Below, piece after piece: positions 17,599-27,400 of a stretch of 64,000 nucleotides of DNA. The translations under genes were made by a program, and so were the position numbers. Numbering within the stretch: position 1 is the stretch's first letter; each line of letters starts with the position of its first letter. Origin of the DNA: Immundisolibacter sp. (GTDB lineage Bacteria > Pseudomonadota > Gammaproteobacteria > Immundisolibacterales > Immundisolibacteraceae); contig NZ_JACIZD010000002.1 of NCBI RefSeq assembly GCF_014359565.1, positions 186,001-250,000 of the forward strand. The letters are read 5' to 3'. The notes under the pieces were generated by a model. It searched no databases. It was not told where the DNA came from and saw only the letters and a list, made by a program, of their open reading frames with translations.

Positions 17599-18546
17599 AT
17601 GCATCCCGCCGCCTCGGTCATCCTGTTCACCGTCACCTCCGGCATGGGCTACGGCCTGCTGGCCCTGCTCGCCGTGCTGGGCAGCCTGGGCATGCTGCCA
17701 CCCGATCCAGGCCTGGGGCTGGCCGGCCTTGGCACGGCGCTGGCGCTGATCACGGTCGGCCTGCTCGCTTCCACCTTTCACCTCGGCCATCCGGAGCGGG
17801 CCTGGCGGGCACTGAGTCAGTGGCGCACGTCCTGGCTGTCGCGTGAAGGCGTGCTGGCAATCATGGCTTATCCGCCGGCTGTGCTGTTTGGCGGCGGCTG
17901 GGTGCTGGCCGGCCGCACCGACGGCGTCTTCGCGCTGGCCGGCTGGCTGACTGCGTTGCTCGCCGTGCTGACGGTGTGCTGCACGGCCATGATCTACGCC
18001 AGCCTCAAGCCGATTCCGCAGTGGCGAAACCGCTGGGTAATGCCCGGCTATCTGGCGATGGCGCTGGCCACCGGCGCGGCCTGGCTGGCGCTGCTGGCAA
18101 GTGTATTTGGCATCGGTCGCGGACTGACCGACATCATCGCCATACTTGGGCTGGGTCTGGCGGCGCTGGTCAAACTGGCCTACTGGCGGCATATCGACAG
18201 TGCCGCGCCAATCGCCACGGCGGCCGCTGCAACCGGCCTGGGCGGGCTCGGCCAGGCACGCCTGCTCGAGCGCCCGAACACGCAAGAAAACTACCTACAA
18301 AAGGAGATGGGCTTTCGCGTGGCACGCAAGCATGCCAATCGCTTGCGGCGCCTGGTGCTGATCGGTGGTTTTGGGCTGCCGCTGGTGCTGATACTGGCGG
18401 CGAGCTTTCTGCCGGCCGCAATGTCGATCTGGCTACTTGCGCTCGCGCTGGTCGGGGTCACGATCGGCGCGCTGGTCGAACGCTGGCTGTTCTTTGCCCA
18501 GGCGAAACATACGGTGACGCTGTACTACGGCGCGGCTACGGTCTGA
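17599..18546 (+). CDS. soeC: DmsC/SoeC-type membrane anchor subunit
   Basis: A 315-residue integral membrane protein with about eight hydrophobic helices and the family landmarks TSGMGYGLLALLAV, TFHLGHPERAWRALSQWRTSWLSREGV (near residue 55) and NRWVMPGYLAMALATGAAW. DmsC-like anchors hold the catalytic dimer to the inner membrane and exchange electrons with quinone. SoeC is the form paired with cytoplasmic sulfite dehydrogenase. It lies 14 bp after soeB and ends the transcript. A small minus-strand gene converges on it. No separate haem-binding motif is obvious. Confidence 0.82.
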   Translation: MHPAASVILFTVTSGMGYGLLALLAVLGSLGMLPPDPGLGLAGLGTALALITVGLLASTFHLGHPERAWRALSQWRTSWLSREGVLAIMAYPPAVLFGGGWVLAGRTDGVFALAGWLTALLAVLTVCCTAMIYASLKPIPQWRNRWVMPGYLAMALATGAAWLALLASVFGIGRGLTDIIAILGLGLAALVKLAYWRHIDSAAPIATAAAATGLGGLGQARLLERPNTQENYLQKEMGFRVARKHANRLRRLVLIGGFGLPLVLILAASFLPAAMSIWLLALALVGVTIGALVERWLFFAQAKHTVTLYYGAATV

Positions 18547-18650
18547 GCCGGCGATGGGAACGCCAGGGCCTGCCGGATAGAACGGCCGGCATGCGGCCGT
18601 TGAATGTCCCGTGGGCAGCGCCCGGTGCAGCGCTGCCGGGCGCCGATCGC

Positions 18651-19007
18651 CTATTCCAGGGGGCGTTCGACAGGCATTTCCTGTCGCGTCTTCACGCAGC
18701 CCAGACAACGGGTGAACAGGCCACGCGCCGGACCCACCACCAACTGACTGGCCGACTCATCCACGTTGCCACCCAGCGCCGAGAACGGCAGCGTGGCGAC
18801 GAATATGGCCATGCCGGCAGCGGTGGCGGCTGCATACAACGGCCTCGCGATCAGGGCATCACCCATCATGCGGGCAGCGGTCGGATCGTCGTTGGCGCCC
18901 GGACCGTACATGTCGGTTTCGAGGCTGGCACCCAATGCGGTGAAAGGCTGCGTCAGCGCCAGGGCCAGGGCCAGGGTCGCCGAGACGACAAACTTGAACG
19001 CGGACAT
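18651..19007 (-). CDS. Small exported protein of unknown function
   Basis: A 118-residue protein beginning MSAFKFVVSATLALALALTQ, a clear signal peptide or anchor probably cleaved after FTALGA. The mature part has a second hydrophobic stretch (AAATAAGMAIFVATLPFSALGGN) inside the pattern RPLYAAATAAG...LPFSALGGN, which I recall from small uncharacterised gammaproteobacterial proteins. Near the C-terminus is a CLGC pair. The ATG has GGAG upstream. It is oriented toward soeC and lies upstream of, but divergent in function from, the MFS gene on the same strand. I assign no function; it may be an inner-membrane or periplasmic accessory protein. Confidence 0.65.
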   Translation of the reverse strand: MSAFKFVVSATLALALALTQPFTALGASLETDMYGPGANDDPTAARMMGDALIARPLYAAATAAGMAIFVATLPFSALGGNVDESASQLVVGPARGLFTRCLGCVKTRQEMPVERPLE

Positions 19008-19078
19008 ACGAGCTCCGTGGGCGGCATCCGCGACAAAGGGGCGGACGGCGGCAAGGTTAGGCGCCGTTGGGCGACCGG

Positions 19079-20266
19079 TCAATGCGCGGGACTGTGCCGC
19101 CCACCGGCGTGGCGCAACATCAGAGCGCAGGTCACCAGGCCCAGCAGGGCTGTGCCCAGCGACAGTACCGGCCAGAGCCAGCTGCCGGTTTTCTCGAGCA
19201 GGGTTCCGACCAACGGCGGCCCGACGAGAATCCCCAGGCCCTGCCCGGACAGCGCAAGGCCGAGTATGGGCCCGGTGGCCGGCGGCCGTGGCGCCAGCAG
19301 CGGTGCCTGCGTGAAGATGCCGGTCGGGATGATGCCCAGCAGGAAGCCATAGGACGCCAGCAGCAGATACGTCCAGCCCAGAGAGTGCGCAAACAACATC
19401 ATCGCCGGCAGGACGACCAGCAGCGGCAGTGCCGGCAGCACCAGCAGCGTCGACGGCCGCCAGCCGCGATGCACCAGAACGCCGCCGAGCAGGTTGCCGG
19501 GAATGATCGCCGCCGGCACCAGCGCGCTGGCCAGCGTCGCCGTCGCGGTGTCCAGGCCGAGCGTGTGCATCAGGTGCGTGGGCAGAAACGTGAACACGCT
19601 GAAGAACTGGCTGCTGAAACAGAAAAACGCCAGCGCCAGCCACCACGGCCCGCTGCTGCGCAGCACAGACAGATCGAGCCGACCGCCGGAGGGCAAGCCA
19701 ACATCCCGCGGCAACCCCGGCAGCATCGCCAGCACGGCCAGCGCCGCCACGGCGCTCACCGACCACAGCCCGCGCCAGCCGAAGGCGCCCAGCAGCAGCG
19801 GCGCCAGCGCCAGCATCAGCATGCTGCCGACCGGCATCCACAGCGCCCACACGCCCATCGCAAGGCCGATGTCCTGACGCCGGGTGAGGCTGGCGATCAG
19901 CGTCGGCGCGGCGACCGTGATCAGCACCACGCCCACACCCTCCAGACCGCGCCCGGCCAGCAGCCAGGCGGTGGCCGGCGCCAGCGCACTGAGCGCGCCG
20001 GCCACCACCAGCACCAGCAGCCCGTCACGCAGCAGCCCGCGCGAGCCACGCCAGTGACCGAGCTGGCCGGAGACGACTCCCAGAGCAAAGGTGGCGATGG
20101 TGCCGGCCGACATCACCCAGCCGATCTGCGCCAGCGTCAGATGCAGTGCACTGCGCAGGTCGAGCGCGGCCGGGCTGGCCTTGGCCAGCGCCGTGGCCGC
20201 CGCGACACCGGCCAGAAAGGCGACGCCTACGCCCCGCCAGTGGGTCTGCGCGGGGTCCTGCATCAC
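19079..20266 (-). CDS. MFS transporter
   Basis: A 395-residue, 12-helix major facilitator family permease. The loop after helix 2 reads GQLGHWRGSRGLL, a degenerate form of the MFS signature, and the protein has a typical central cytoplasmic loop and two six-helix halves. CynX/NimT-like or YfmO-like subfamilies are possible; the substrate is not deducible. The start lies only 3 bp after the gcvPA stop on the same strand, so it is the last gene of the gcvT-gcvH-gcvPA operon, in the position where gcvPB is often found. Transport of glycine, a C1 donor or an unrelated amine could be imagined, but this is only context. Confidence 0.82.
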   Translation of the reverse strand: MMQDPAQTHWRGVGVAFLAGVAAATALAKASPAALDLRSALHLTLAQIGWVMSAGTIATFALGVVSGQLGHWRGSRGLLRDGLLVLVVAGALSALAPATAWLLAGRGLEGVGVVLITVAAPTLIASLTRRQDIGLAMGVWALWMPVGSMLMLALAPLLLGAFGWRGLWSVSAVAALAVLAMLPGLPRDVGLPSGGRLDLSVLRSSGPWWLALAFFCFSSQFFSVFTFLPTHLMHTLGLDTATATLASALVPAAIIPGNLLGGVLVHRGWRPSTLLVLPALPLLVVLPAMMLFAHSLGWTYLLLASYGFLLGIIPTGIFTQAPLLAPRPPATGPILGLALSGQGLGILVGPPLVGTLLEKTGSWLWPVLSLGTALLGLVTCALMLRHAGGRHSPAH

Positions 20267-20269
20267 GGC

Positions 20270-21613
20270 TCAGAGCAATTCGGCCAGCGCCGCCGCGTAG
20301 CGCGCGCAGGCGGCCGGCGACGTCAGTTCCGTGGTGCAGACCAGCAAGCCGTCGGCCAGTTCCGGATAGTGTTCCGCCAGCGGCAGGCCGCCCAGGATGT
20401 CACGCTCCAGCAGGCCGTCCAGCAGGCGCGACAGATCGCCCGGCAGGCGCAAGACCGTCTCGTTGAAGGTCGGCCCGCTGAACGCGGGTCTCACGCCCGG
20501 CAGCGCGCACAGGCGCTCGCGCAGCAGATTCAGGTTGGCGTGGCTTTGGCGCGCCACGGTGGTGAGCCCGGCCGGCCCCATCAGGCTCATGTACAGCGTC
20601 GCCGCGGTCGCCAGCAGACCCTGATTGGTGCAGATGTTGGACGTCGCCTTGGCGCGGCGGATGTGCTGCTCGCGCGCCTGCAGCGTCAGAGTGAAACCGT
20701 CCTTGCCGTCCAGGTCCACCGTGCGGCCGGCAATGCGGCCCGGCAGCTGACGCACCAGTCCCTCGCGACAGGCCATGAACCCCAGATACGGCCCGCCACC
20801 GGCCAGCGGAATGCCCAGCGGCTGGCCTTCGCCGCAGGCGATGTCCGCGCCGCGCGCGCCCCACTGGCCGGGCGGTTTCAGGATCGCCAGGGCCAGCGGG
20901 TTGACCACGCCGATGACCAGCGCGCCGGCAGCATGGGCGGCATCCGTCAGCGCGTCGACGTCCTCCAGCACGCCAAAGAAATTCGGCTGCGGCACGGCCA
21001 GGGCCGCCACGCCGATCCAGTCGATGCCATCCAGGACGGTGCGACCGGTCTGTGCATCGAAACCCGGCTCGACCAGCTCGATACCCTGGCGGGCGACGAT
21101 GCCGCGCACGGCCGCCCGATAGGCCGGATGCAGCGCGCGCGGCAGTAGCACGCGCCGGCCGGCCTGGCCATTGGCACGCACCGCCATCAGCACCGCCTCG
21201 GCCAGCGCGGACGCGCCGTCGTACAGCGAGGCATTGGCGACGTCCAGCGCGCACAGCCCGGCGATCATGCTCTGGAACTCGTACAGCACCTGCAGCGTGC
21301 CCTGGCTGGCCTCGGCCTGATACGGCGTGTAGGCCGAATAGAACTCGCCGCGACTGACCAGTTGCCACACTGCAGCGGGGATGTGGTGCTGATAGGCGCC
21401 GGCGCCCAGGAAACAGGTCGGATTGCGATCGCCGGCGGTCCGCTCGGCGAGCAGCGCGCCGACTTCCCACTCCGGCAGGCCGTCCGGCACGCCAGGCAGG
21501 CCGTCGATGCGCAGGCCGGGCGGAATCTCGTCGAACAGCGCGGCAATGTCGGCCACGCCGACGGTGCGCAGCATGGCGCTGACTTCGTCCGCCGTGTGCG
21601 GAATGAACGGCAT
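20270..21613 (-). CDS. gcvPA: Glycine dehydrogenase (decarboxylating) subunit 1
   Basis: A 447-residue N-terminal half of the glycine cleavage P-protein. Its start [15 protein letters not shown], the [14 protein letters not shown] segment near residue 130 and [24 protein letters not shown] near residue 330 are typical of GcvPA. With GcvPB, which carries the PLP lysine, it decarboxylates glycine and loads the aminomethyl group on GcvH. It overlaps the gcvH stop by one base (TGATG). No gcvPB gene is found in this window, and the next gene is an MFS transporter, so the partner must be encoded elsewhere for this protein to work. Confidence 0.9.
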   Translation of the reverse strand: MPFIPHTADEVSAMLRTVGVADIAALFDEIPPGLRIDGLPGVPDGLPEWEVGALLAERTAGDRNPTCFLGAGAYQHHIPAAVWQLVSRGEFYSAYTPYQAEASQGTLQVLYEFQSMIAGLCALDVANASLYDGASALAEAVLMAVRANGQAGRRVLLPRALHPAYRAAVRGIVARQGIELVEPGFDAQTGRTVLDGIDWIGVAALAVPQPNFFGVLEDVDALTDAAHAAGALVIGVVNPLALAILKPPGQWGARGADIACGEGQPLGIPLAGGGPYLGFMACREGLVRQLPGRIAGRTVDLDGKDGFTLTLQAREQHIRRAKATSNICTNQGLLATAATLYMSLMGPAGLTTVARQSHANLNLLRERLCALPGVRPAFSGPTFNETVLRLPGDLSRLLDGLLERDILGGLPLAEHYPELADGLLVCTTELTSPAACARYAAALAELL

Positions 21614-21993
21614 CAGGCGGACTCGGTCAGGGCGCGATAGGCGGCGGCGTCCAGCGTGTCCGGCGGCAGCGCGCCGGCCACGCGCAGCAGCCAGCCTGCG
21701 CCGTAGGGATCCTGGTTCACGAGCTCCGGCGCGCTGGCGAGCGCATCGTTGAAGGCCAGCACGGTGCCGGTCAGCGGCGCGTACACGTCCGCGGCGGCCT
21801 TGACCGACTCCACCACCGCGCAGGCATCGCCCGCCGTGAGCGCCTTGCCGACCGCCGGCAGTTCCACGTAGACCAGGTCACCCAACTGCGCCTGGGCATG
21901 GTCGGTGATACCCACGGTGATGCTGCCGTCGGCTTCCTGGCGCAGCCATTCGTGGGTGGGGGTGTAGCGCAGCGTGTCCGGCACCTGGCTCAA
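21613..21993 (-). CDS. gcvH: Glycine cleavage system H protein
   Basis: A 126-residue lipoyl carrier. The start [34 protein letters not shown] and the lipoylated-lysine loop [17 protein letters not shown] (Lys near residue 65) are diagnostic. It shuttles the aminomethyl group from the P-protein to GcvT. It lies between gcvT (about 34 bp gap) and gcvPA (1-bp overlap) on the minus strand. AGGGAGA lies just upstream of the ATG. Confidence 0.94.
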   Translation of the reverse strand: MSQVPDTLRYTPTHEWLRQEADGSITVGITDHAQAQLGDLVYVELPAVGKALTAGDACAVVESVKAAADVYAPLTGTVLAFNDALASAPELVNQDPYGAGWLLRVAGALPPDTLDAAAYRALTESA

Positions 21994-22027
21994 GGCAAGT
22001 CTCCCTTAGGCAAGAAAACGGCAGCGA

Positions 22028-23146
22028 TCAGACCTCGACCAGCGGCGGCAGATCGACGCGCAGCGCGCCGTCGCGCACGAACGGCGGATTCACGAATCGT
22101 GCCGGCAGCTCGCGATCGCGGATGCGTATGGTACAGGCGCCGCCGGCGCCGGCTTCGACCCGCGCCAGACCGATCCCGCGCCCGACGGTCGGCCCGAAAC
22201 CGCCCGATGTCAGGTGGCCGATCTGCCGCCCGTCCTGAAGCACGGGCGCGCCATCGCGCAGCACGCCGCGGCAGACCAGCACCACGCCGGCCCGCTGCCG
22301 GCCGGGGCCGGCGGCGCGCTGGGCGGCCAGCGCCGCGCGGCCGATGAAATCCCGCTGCGCCGGTTCCCAGTGCACGGTCCAGCCCAGGCCGCATTCGAGC
22401 GGCGTGACGGTGTCGTCCATGTCGTGGCCGTACAAGGACAGGCCGGCTTCCAGCCGCAGCGTGTCGCGCGCGCCAAGCCCCGCCGGGCGCACGCCGGCTT
22501 GCAGCAGCGCCTGCCACAGCGCCGGTGCGGCGGCCGCCGGCAGCATGATTTCGTAGCCATCCTCGCCGGTATAGCCGGTGCGACCGACCAGCCAGTCACC
22601 CTCCTCGGCAGCAGCAAAGCGGGCCAGGCCCGCCACACCCGCACGCAGGGCGGCCGGCAACAGCGGATCGGCCAGCGTGCGCGCCTGCGGTCCCTGCACC
22701 GCCAGCATGGCCAGCTCGTCGCGCGGGGTGAGCACCACGTCGAAGCCGGCCTGCCCTGCGCGCAGCCAGGCCAGATCGGCCTCCCGGCGGGCGGCATTGA
22801 GCACCAGCCGAAACCGGTCGGCGCCGAGGCGGTAGACCAGCAGGTCATCGATGATGCCGGCCTGTTCGTTCAACAGGCAGGTATACAGCGCCTTGCCGCT
22901 GGCGATGCGCGCGACATCGCCGCACAGCACCCGGCGCAGGTAGTGGTCGGCCTGCGGGCCACTCAGGTCCGCCTGCGCCATGTGCGACACGTCGAACACG
23001 CCGGCGCCGGCGCGCACCGCGTGGTGTTCGTCCAGCTGCGAGCCGTAATGCAGCGGCATGTCCCAGCCGGCGAACGGCGCCATGCGGGCACCGGCAGCCA
23101 GGTGCAGGGCATGCAGGGGCGTTTTCAGGAGCAGGTCGGCGGGCAT
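22028..23146 (-). CDS. gcvT: Aminomethyltransferase (glycine cleavage T protein)
   Basis: A 372-residue folate-dependent aminomethyltransferase that releases ammonia from the GcvH-bound group and forms 5,10-methylene-tetrahydrofolate, which links to metF in this window. It shows LKTPLHALHLAAGARMAPFAGWDMPLHY at the start, FDVSHMAQ near residue 55, GYTGEDGYEIMLP near residue 190 and the C-terminal GCVT_C barrel. I take the ATG giving MPADLLLKTPLH; a longer open frame would run into the argB promoter. It is the first gene of the operon, divergent from argB with an 85-bp gap in which I see no glycine riboswitch. Confidence 0.92.
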   Translation of the reverse strand: MPADLLLKTPLHALHLAAGARMAPFAGWDMPLHYGSQLDEHHAVRAGAGVFDVSHMAQADLSGPQADHYLRRVLCGDVARIASGKALYTCLLNEQAGIIDDLLVYRLGADRFRLVLNAARREADLAWLRAGQAGFDVVLTPRDELAMLAVQGPQARTLADPLLPAALRAGVAGLARFAAAEEGDWLVGRTGYTGEDGYEIMLPAAAAPALWQALLQAGVRPAGLGARDTLRLEAGLSLYGHDMDDTVTPLECGLGWTVHWEPAQRDFIGRAALAAQRAAGPGRQRAGVVLVCRGVLRDGAPVLQDGRQIGHLTSGGFGPTVGRGIGLARVEAGAGGACTIRIRDRELPARFVNPPFVRDGALRVDLPPLVEV

Positions 23147-23180
23147 GGCAGGGTCCGGGCAGCGATGGCCGGCATGATAA

Positions 23181-24155
<975 letters not shown>

Positions 24156-24187
24156 ACGGGGCGGTGGCGCTATCAGGAGGAGCTTTC

Positions 24188-25498
24188 GTGGAGGCGAGCA
24201 GCCTGGTCGACGATCGTCCCGAAGCGGGCGTGTTTCGTGTACATCGGACCGCGTTTACCGACCCGCAGGTGTTCGAGCTCGAAATGGCGCGCATCTTCGA
24301 GGCGACCTGGGTCTTCATCGCGCTCGAAAGCGAGATCGAACAGCCGCACGACTTCGTCACCCGCCAGATCGGCCGCCAGCCGATCATCCTGACGCGCGAC
24401 GGCGCCGGCACGCTGCGCGCGTTCCTGAACAGCTGCCGCCACAAGGGCACGTTGCTGTGCCCGTTTCGCGCCGGCAACCGCAAGTTCCACACCTGCCCGT
24501 ACCACGGCTGGGTCTATGACAGTGCCGGGCACTGCATCGGCATCACCGATCAAAAAGACGGTCACTACCCGCCGGCTTTCGATGACGAAAGCCACGACCT
24601 TGCCCCGGTAGCACGGGTGGGCAGCTATCGCGGCTTCGTGTTCGCGAGCCTCTCGGCGAGCGTGCCAAGCCTCGAAGATCACCTGGGCGAGGCGCGCAAG
24701 CTGCTCGATCTGGTCGCCGACCAGGCGCCGGACGGCCTCGAATACATCCCCGGCGAGGCCAGCTACACCTACGACGGCAACTGGAAGCTGCAGTTCGAGA
24801 ACGGCCTCGACGCCTACCACTTCGCGAGCACGCACGCCGCCTTCGTGGACATCGTGCGCCAACGGCCGCGCGCCCACCCGGCCCCGCTGCCAGCCGGACC
24901 GATCATTGCCGGCACCATCAGCACGGCCCGCGGCCACGCCATGTCGTGGTCGGTCGGCGCGCCCGGCCAGGGACCGGAAAGCCGTCCGCTGGTGCGCGAC
25001 ACGGAATTGCTGGAGGTGGTCAGGCAGCGGGTCGGCGAAGCCCGACTGGACTGGATGCTGCGCCAGCGCAACCTGACCATCTTTCCGAACCTGCAGATCA
25101 TCGACATCCAGTCGCTGCAGCTGCGCACCTGGCAACCGCTGGCGGTCGACAAGACACGCATGAGCTCGCACTGCCTCGCCCCGCGCGGCGAGAATCCGCA
25201 GGCGCGCCGCTTTCGCATCCGCCAGTACGAGGAATTCTTCAATGCCGGCGGTCTGGCCACCTCCGACGACAACGTCATGTACGCCCTGAGCCAGGACGGC
25301 TTCGCTGCGCAAGCGGCCGGCGACACGCAGGGCTATTCGCGCGGCATGGCAGCGCCGCCGTCCTTGCCGCATGCCTTCGCGCCGCTCGGACTCACGCAAG
25401 CCCGCTGCAACGCGAGCTCGGCCGGCCTGGCCTTTGGCGACGAGACCGCCATCCATGCCGGCTACCGGGAGTGGCGCCGGTTGATGCAAGGCGGTTGA
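24188..25498 (+). CDS. Rieske aromatic-ring hydroxylating dioxygenase, alpha subunit
   Basis: A 436-residue terminal-oxygenase large subunit. The Rieske [2Fe-2S] cluster is bound by Cys83, His85, Cys103 and His106 (C-x-H-x17-C-x2-H), and the mononuclear iron site shows the NGLDAYHFASTH motif near residue 215. Sequence style (ARIFEATWVFIALESEIEQP) and the following beta subunit place it near benzoate/toluate/anthranilate dioxygenases (BenA-like). These form cis-dihydrodiols using electrons from a reductase, which is not encoded nearby. I choose the GTG at 24188 because AGGAGGA lies 7 bp before it; a GTG 24 bp upstream lacks that support. The substrate is unproven. Confidence 0.86.
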   Translation: MEASSLVDDRPEAGVFRVHRTAFTDPQVFELEMARIFEATWVFIALESEIEQPHDFVTRQIGRQPIILTRDGAGTLRAFLNSCRHKGTLLCPFRAGNRKFHTCPYHGWVYDSAGHCIGITDQKDGHYPPAFDDESHDLAPVARVGSYRGFVFASLSASVPSLEDHLGEARKLLDLVADQAPDGLEYIPGEASYTYDGNWKLQFENGLDAYHFASTHAAFVDIVRQRPRAHPAPLPAGPIIAGTISTARGHAMSWSVGAPGQGPESRPLVRDTELLEVVRQRVGEARLDWMLRQRNLTIFPNLQIIDIQSLQLRTWQPLAVDKTRMSSHCLAPRGENPQARRFRIRQYEEFFNAGGLATSDDNVMYALSQDGFAAQAAGDTQGYSRGMAAPPSLPHAFAPLGLTQARCNASSAGLAFGDETAIHAGYREWRRLMQGG

Positions 25499-25529
25499 TC
25501 GGCGCCCGCTTGCAACGCAGGAGACCCCG

Positions 25530-26030
25530 ATGCCCGACCCCATTGCCACTTCCATAACCACCGACCTGCTGCACGCCGAATGCCGGTATCTGGACGACCG
25601 CGACTGGGCCGCCTGGCTGGAGCTGTACACACCGGACGCCGTCTACTGGGTGCCGTCCTGGCGCGATGAATACGCGCAAACCTCCGATCCGGACACCGAG
25701 ATTTCACAGATCCATCACGACAGCCGCCGCGGCCTTGAAGAACGCGTGATGCGCGTACAGTCCGGCAAGTCGGTGACCGCCATGCCGCTGCCGCGCACCA
25801 CGCATTTCGTGAGCAACATCGAAGCGAGCTTCGAGTCGGCCGACGCGATTACCGCACGGGCCAACTGGATGGTCCTGGTCTACAACCCGCGGACCGAAAA
25901 ACAACACAGCAACTTCGGCCGCTACGAACTGGGGCTGCTGAAAACCGGTCCGCGCTGGCTGTTCGCCCGCAAGACAATCCGCCTGCAGAACGACCGGGTG
26001 CCGGCTTTGATCGATTTCTACACGCTATAG
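25530..26030 (+). CDS. Aromatic-ring hydroxylating dioxygenase, beta subunit
   Basis: A 166-residue small subunit with the NTF2-like cone fold. Seen: LLHAECRYLDDRDWAAWLELYTPDAVYWVPSW, typical of BenB/XylY, and the C-terminal RKTIRLQNDRVPALIDFYTL. Beta subunits are structural partners in the alpha3beta3 oxygenase. It follows the alpha gene by 31 bp with AGGAGA before its ATG, so the two are co-translated. The benzoate-type reductase (BenC) and diol dehydrogenase (BenD) do not follow; the next gene is a minus-strand SDR. Confidence 0.88.
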   Translation: MPDPIATSITTDLLHAECRYLDDRDWAAWLELYTPDAVYWVPSWRDEYAQTSDPDTEISQIHHDSRRGLEERVMRVQSGKSVTAMPLPRTTHFVSNIEASFESADAITARANWMVLVYNPRTEKQHSNFGRYELGLLKTGPRWLFARKTIRLQNDRVPALIDFYTL

Positions 26031-26051
26031 GCAGGCCGCGGGCAGATCCGC

Positions 26052-26879
26052 TCAGGCCACCAGACCCACCATGCGTTCCGTTTGCTGCCACAGGCGCGCG
26101 CGCACCGCGCGGTCGTGCGACTCGGCCGACGATTTGGCGGGCTTGCAGCCGCTGAAATACTGCCCGGTGACATCGGCCACCTCGGGCGCCGTGGCCAGGT
26201 AAAGCGACGTGCGGGCACCCTTGTCCGCCTTGGGCAACAGTTTCTTGATGAAGCCGGGCATACCGCCAAGGTTGGTATCGATCACGCCCGGATGCAGGCA
26301 GTTCACCGTGATACCCAGCGCCTGCCAGCGTTCGGCAAGGTCGTAGGTGGCCATGACGCAGGCCAGTTTCGAGCGCCCATAGGCGGCGAACATCTTGTAC
26401 TTGCGCGTACTTTGCAGGTCGTCGAAATCGATGTGCCCCATGCTGTGCACGCGCGAGCTGACGTTGACCACGCGCGATGGCGCGCCGGCAGCCAGCGCCG
26501 GCTCCAGCAGCCGGGTGAGCAGGAACGGCGCCAGGTGATTGACCGCAAACTGCAACTCGAAACCATCGGCCGACATCTGGCGCCTTTCCACCATCACGCC
26601 GGCATTGTTGATCAACACGTGGATCACCGGATGGGCGGCCAGAAGCTCGGTCGCCAGGCGCCGTACATCGGCCAACGAAGCCAGATCGGCCTGCCACAGC
26701 TCCACCGCCGCATTGCCGGTGGCAACGCGGATTTCCTGCTCGGCCGCGGCGCCGCGAGCGCGGTCCCGGCACACCATCACCACCGTGGCGCCAGCGGCGG
26801 CCAATCCCTGCGCGGTCGCCTTGCCGATGCCTGAATTGGCGCCGGTGACTACGCACACCTTGCCCTGCATGTCTGCCAT
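26052..26879 (-). CDS. SDR family oxidoreductase (retinol-dehydrogenase-like)
   Basis: A 275-residue classical short-chain dehydrogenase. NAD(P) motif VTGANSGIGKATA near residue 11, NNAG near residue 90, the Ser of NVSSRVHS and the YGRSKLA (Tyr-x3-Lys) active site near residue 165 are all present. The HPGVIDTNLGGMPG segment and C-terminal YFSGCKPAKSS are typical of WW-domain/retinol dehydrogenase-like SDRs. The ATG giving MADMQGKV is preceded by AGGAGGA; an in-frame ATG 24 bp upstream is less well placed. It converges on the dioxygenase beta gene. It might oxidise a diol or alcohol intermediate, but its separate strand gives no firm link. Confidence 0.82.
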   Translation of the reverse strand: MADMQGKVCVVTGANSGIGKATAQGLAAAGATVVMVCRDRARGAAAEQEIRVATGNAAVELWQADLASLADVRRLATELLAAHPVIHVLINNAGVMVERRQMSADGFELQFAVNHLAPFLLTRLLEPALAAGAPSRVVNVSSRVHSMGHIDFDDLQSTRKYKMFAAYGRSKLACVMATYDLAERWQALGITVNCLHPGVIDTNLGGMPGFIKKLLPKADKGARTSLYLATAPEVADVTGQYFSGCKPAKSSAESHDRAVRARLWQQTERMVGLVA

Positions 26880-27013
26880 GTCCAGCCTCCTCCTGCCCTG
26901 CAAGTCGTGTTATGCGTCAGGGCCGTGCCCGACACCGCAAGGATCGCACACCGCCGGTAGCTCGGACTCGATTGCAAACACGGCACGCCTTTTACCGGAA
27001 AACCCGGCCCAAA

Positions 27014-27040
27014 AAAAAGCCCGGAAAATCCGGGCTTTTT
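27014..27040 (-). terminator. Rho-independent terminator after the RRM gene
   Basis: Stem AAAAAGCCCGG / CCGGGCTTTTT around a short AAAAT loop, with flanking A and T runs that make it usable from both strands. It lies 18 bp downstream of the minus-strand RNA-binding protein gene. Confidence 0.92.
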
Positions 27041-27057
27041 AAAAGCGAAATGTTCGC

Positions 27058-27381
27058 TCAGTAACGCGGGCCGCGGCCGGCACCACCGCCGCCGTAGCCA
27101 CCGCCGCCGCCCGGACGCGGGCCACGGCTGGCGTCACGCTCCATGGCCATGTTGACCTTCAGCGGGCGACCGCCCAGATCACGGCCATTCTGTTCCAGCG
27201 CCTTCTCGGCCGCCTGCTGGGAAGCGAAGGTGATGAAGGCGAAGCCCTTCGGACGACCGGTCTCGCGGTCCATGATCATGGCCAGATCGGTGATCTGCCC
27301 ATACTCCGAGAACAACCCCCGCAGCTGGTCTTCGGTGACCGAGTAGGGGAAATTTCCAACGTACAGTTTATTTTGCTGCAT
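27058..27381 (-). CDS. RRM-domain RNA-binding protein with glycine-rich tail
   Basis: A 107-residue protein: one RNA recognition motif (residues 3-80; RNP2 LYVGNF, RNP1 KGFAFITF) followed by a Gly/Arg-rich tail (GGGGGYGGGGAG). This is the small bacterial/cyanobacterial Rbp type, often cold-induced, thought to bind mRNA as a chaperone. The ATG (MQQNKLYVGNFPY) is the natural start; the long open frame upstream is the antisense of another frame, not an extension. A small gene lies 19 bp upstream on the same strand, and a strong terminator follows. The 340-bp region further upstream may be a leader, as in cold-shock mRNAs. Confidence 0.92.
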   Translation of the reverse strand: MQQNKLYVGNFPYSVTEDQLRGLFSEYGQITDLAMIMDRETGRPKGFAFITFASQQAAEKALEQNGRDLGGRPLKVNMAMERDASRGPRPGGGGGYGGGGAGRGPRY

Positions 27382-27400
27382 ATACAAGCACTCCAGGGTT

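Noticed and set aside
24164-24187. GTG at 24164 as start of the dioxygenase alpha subunit
   Set aside because: It lies upstream of the AGGAGGA that serves the GTG at 24188, and has no Shine-Dalgarno of its own.
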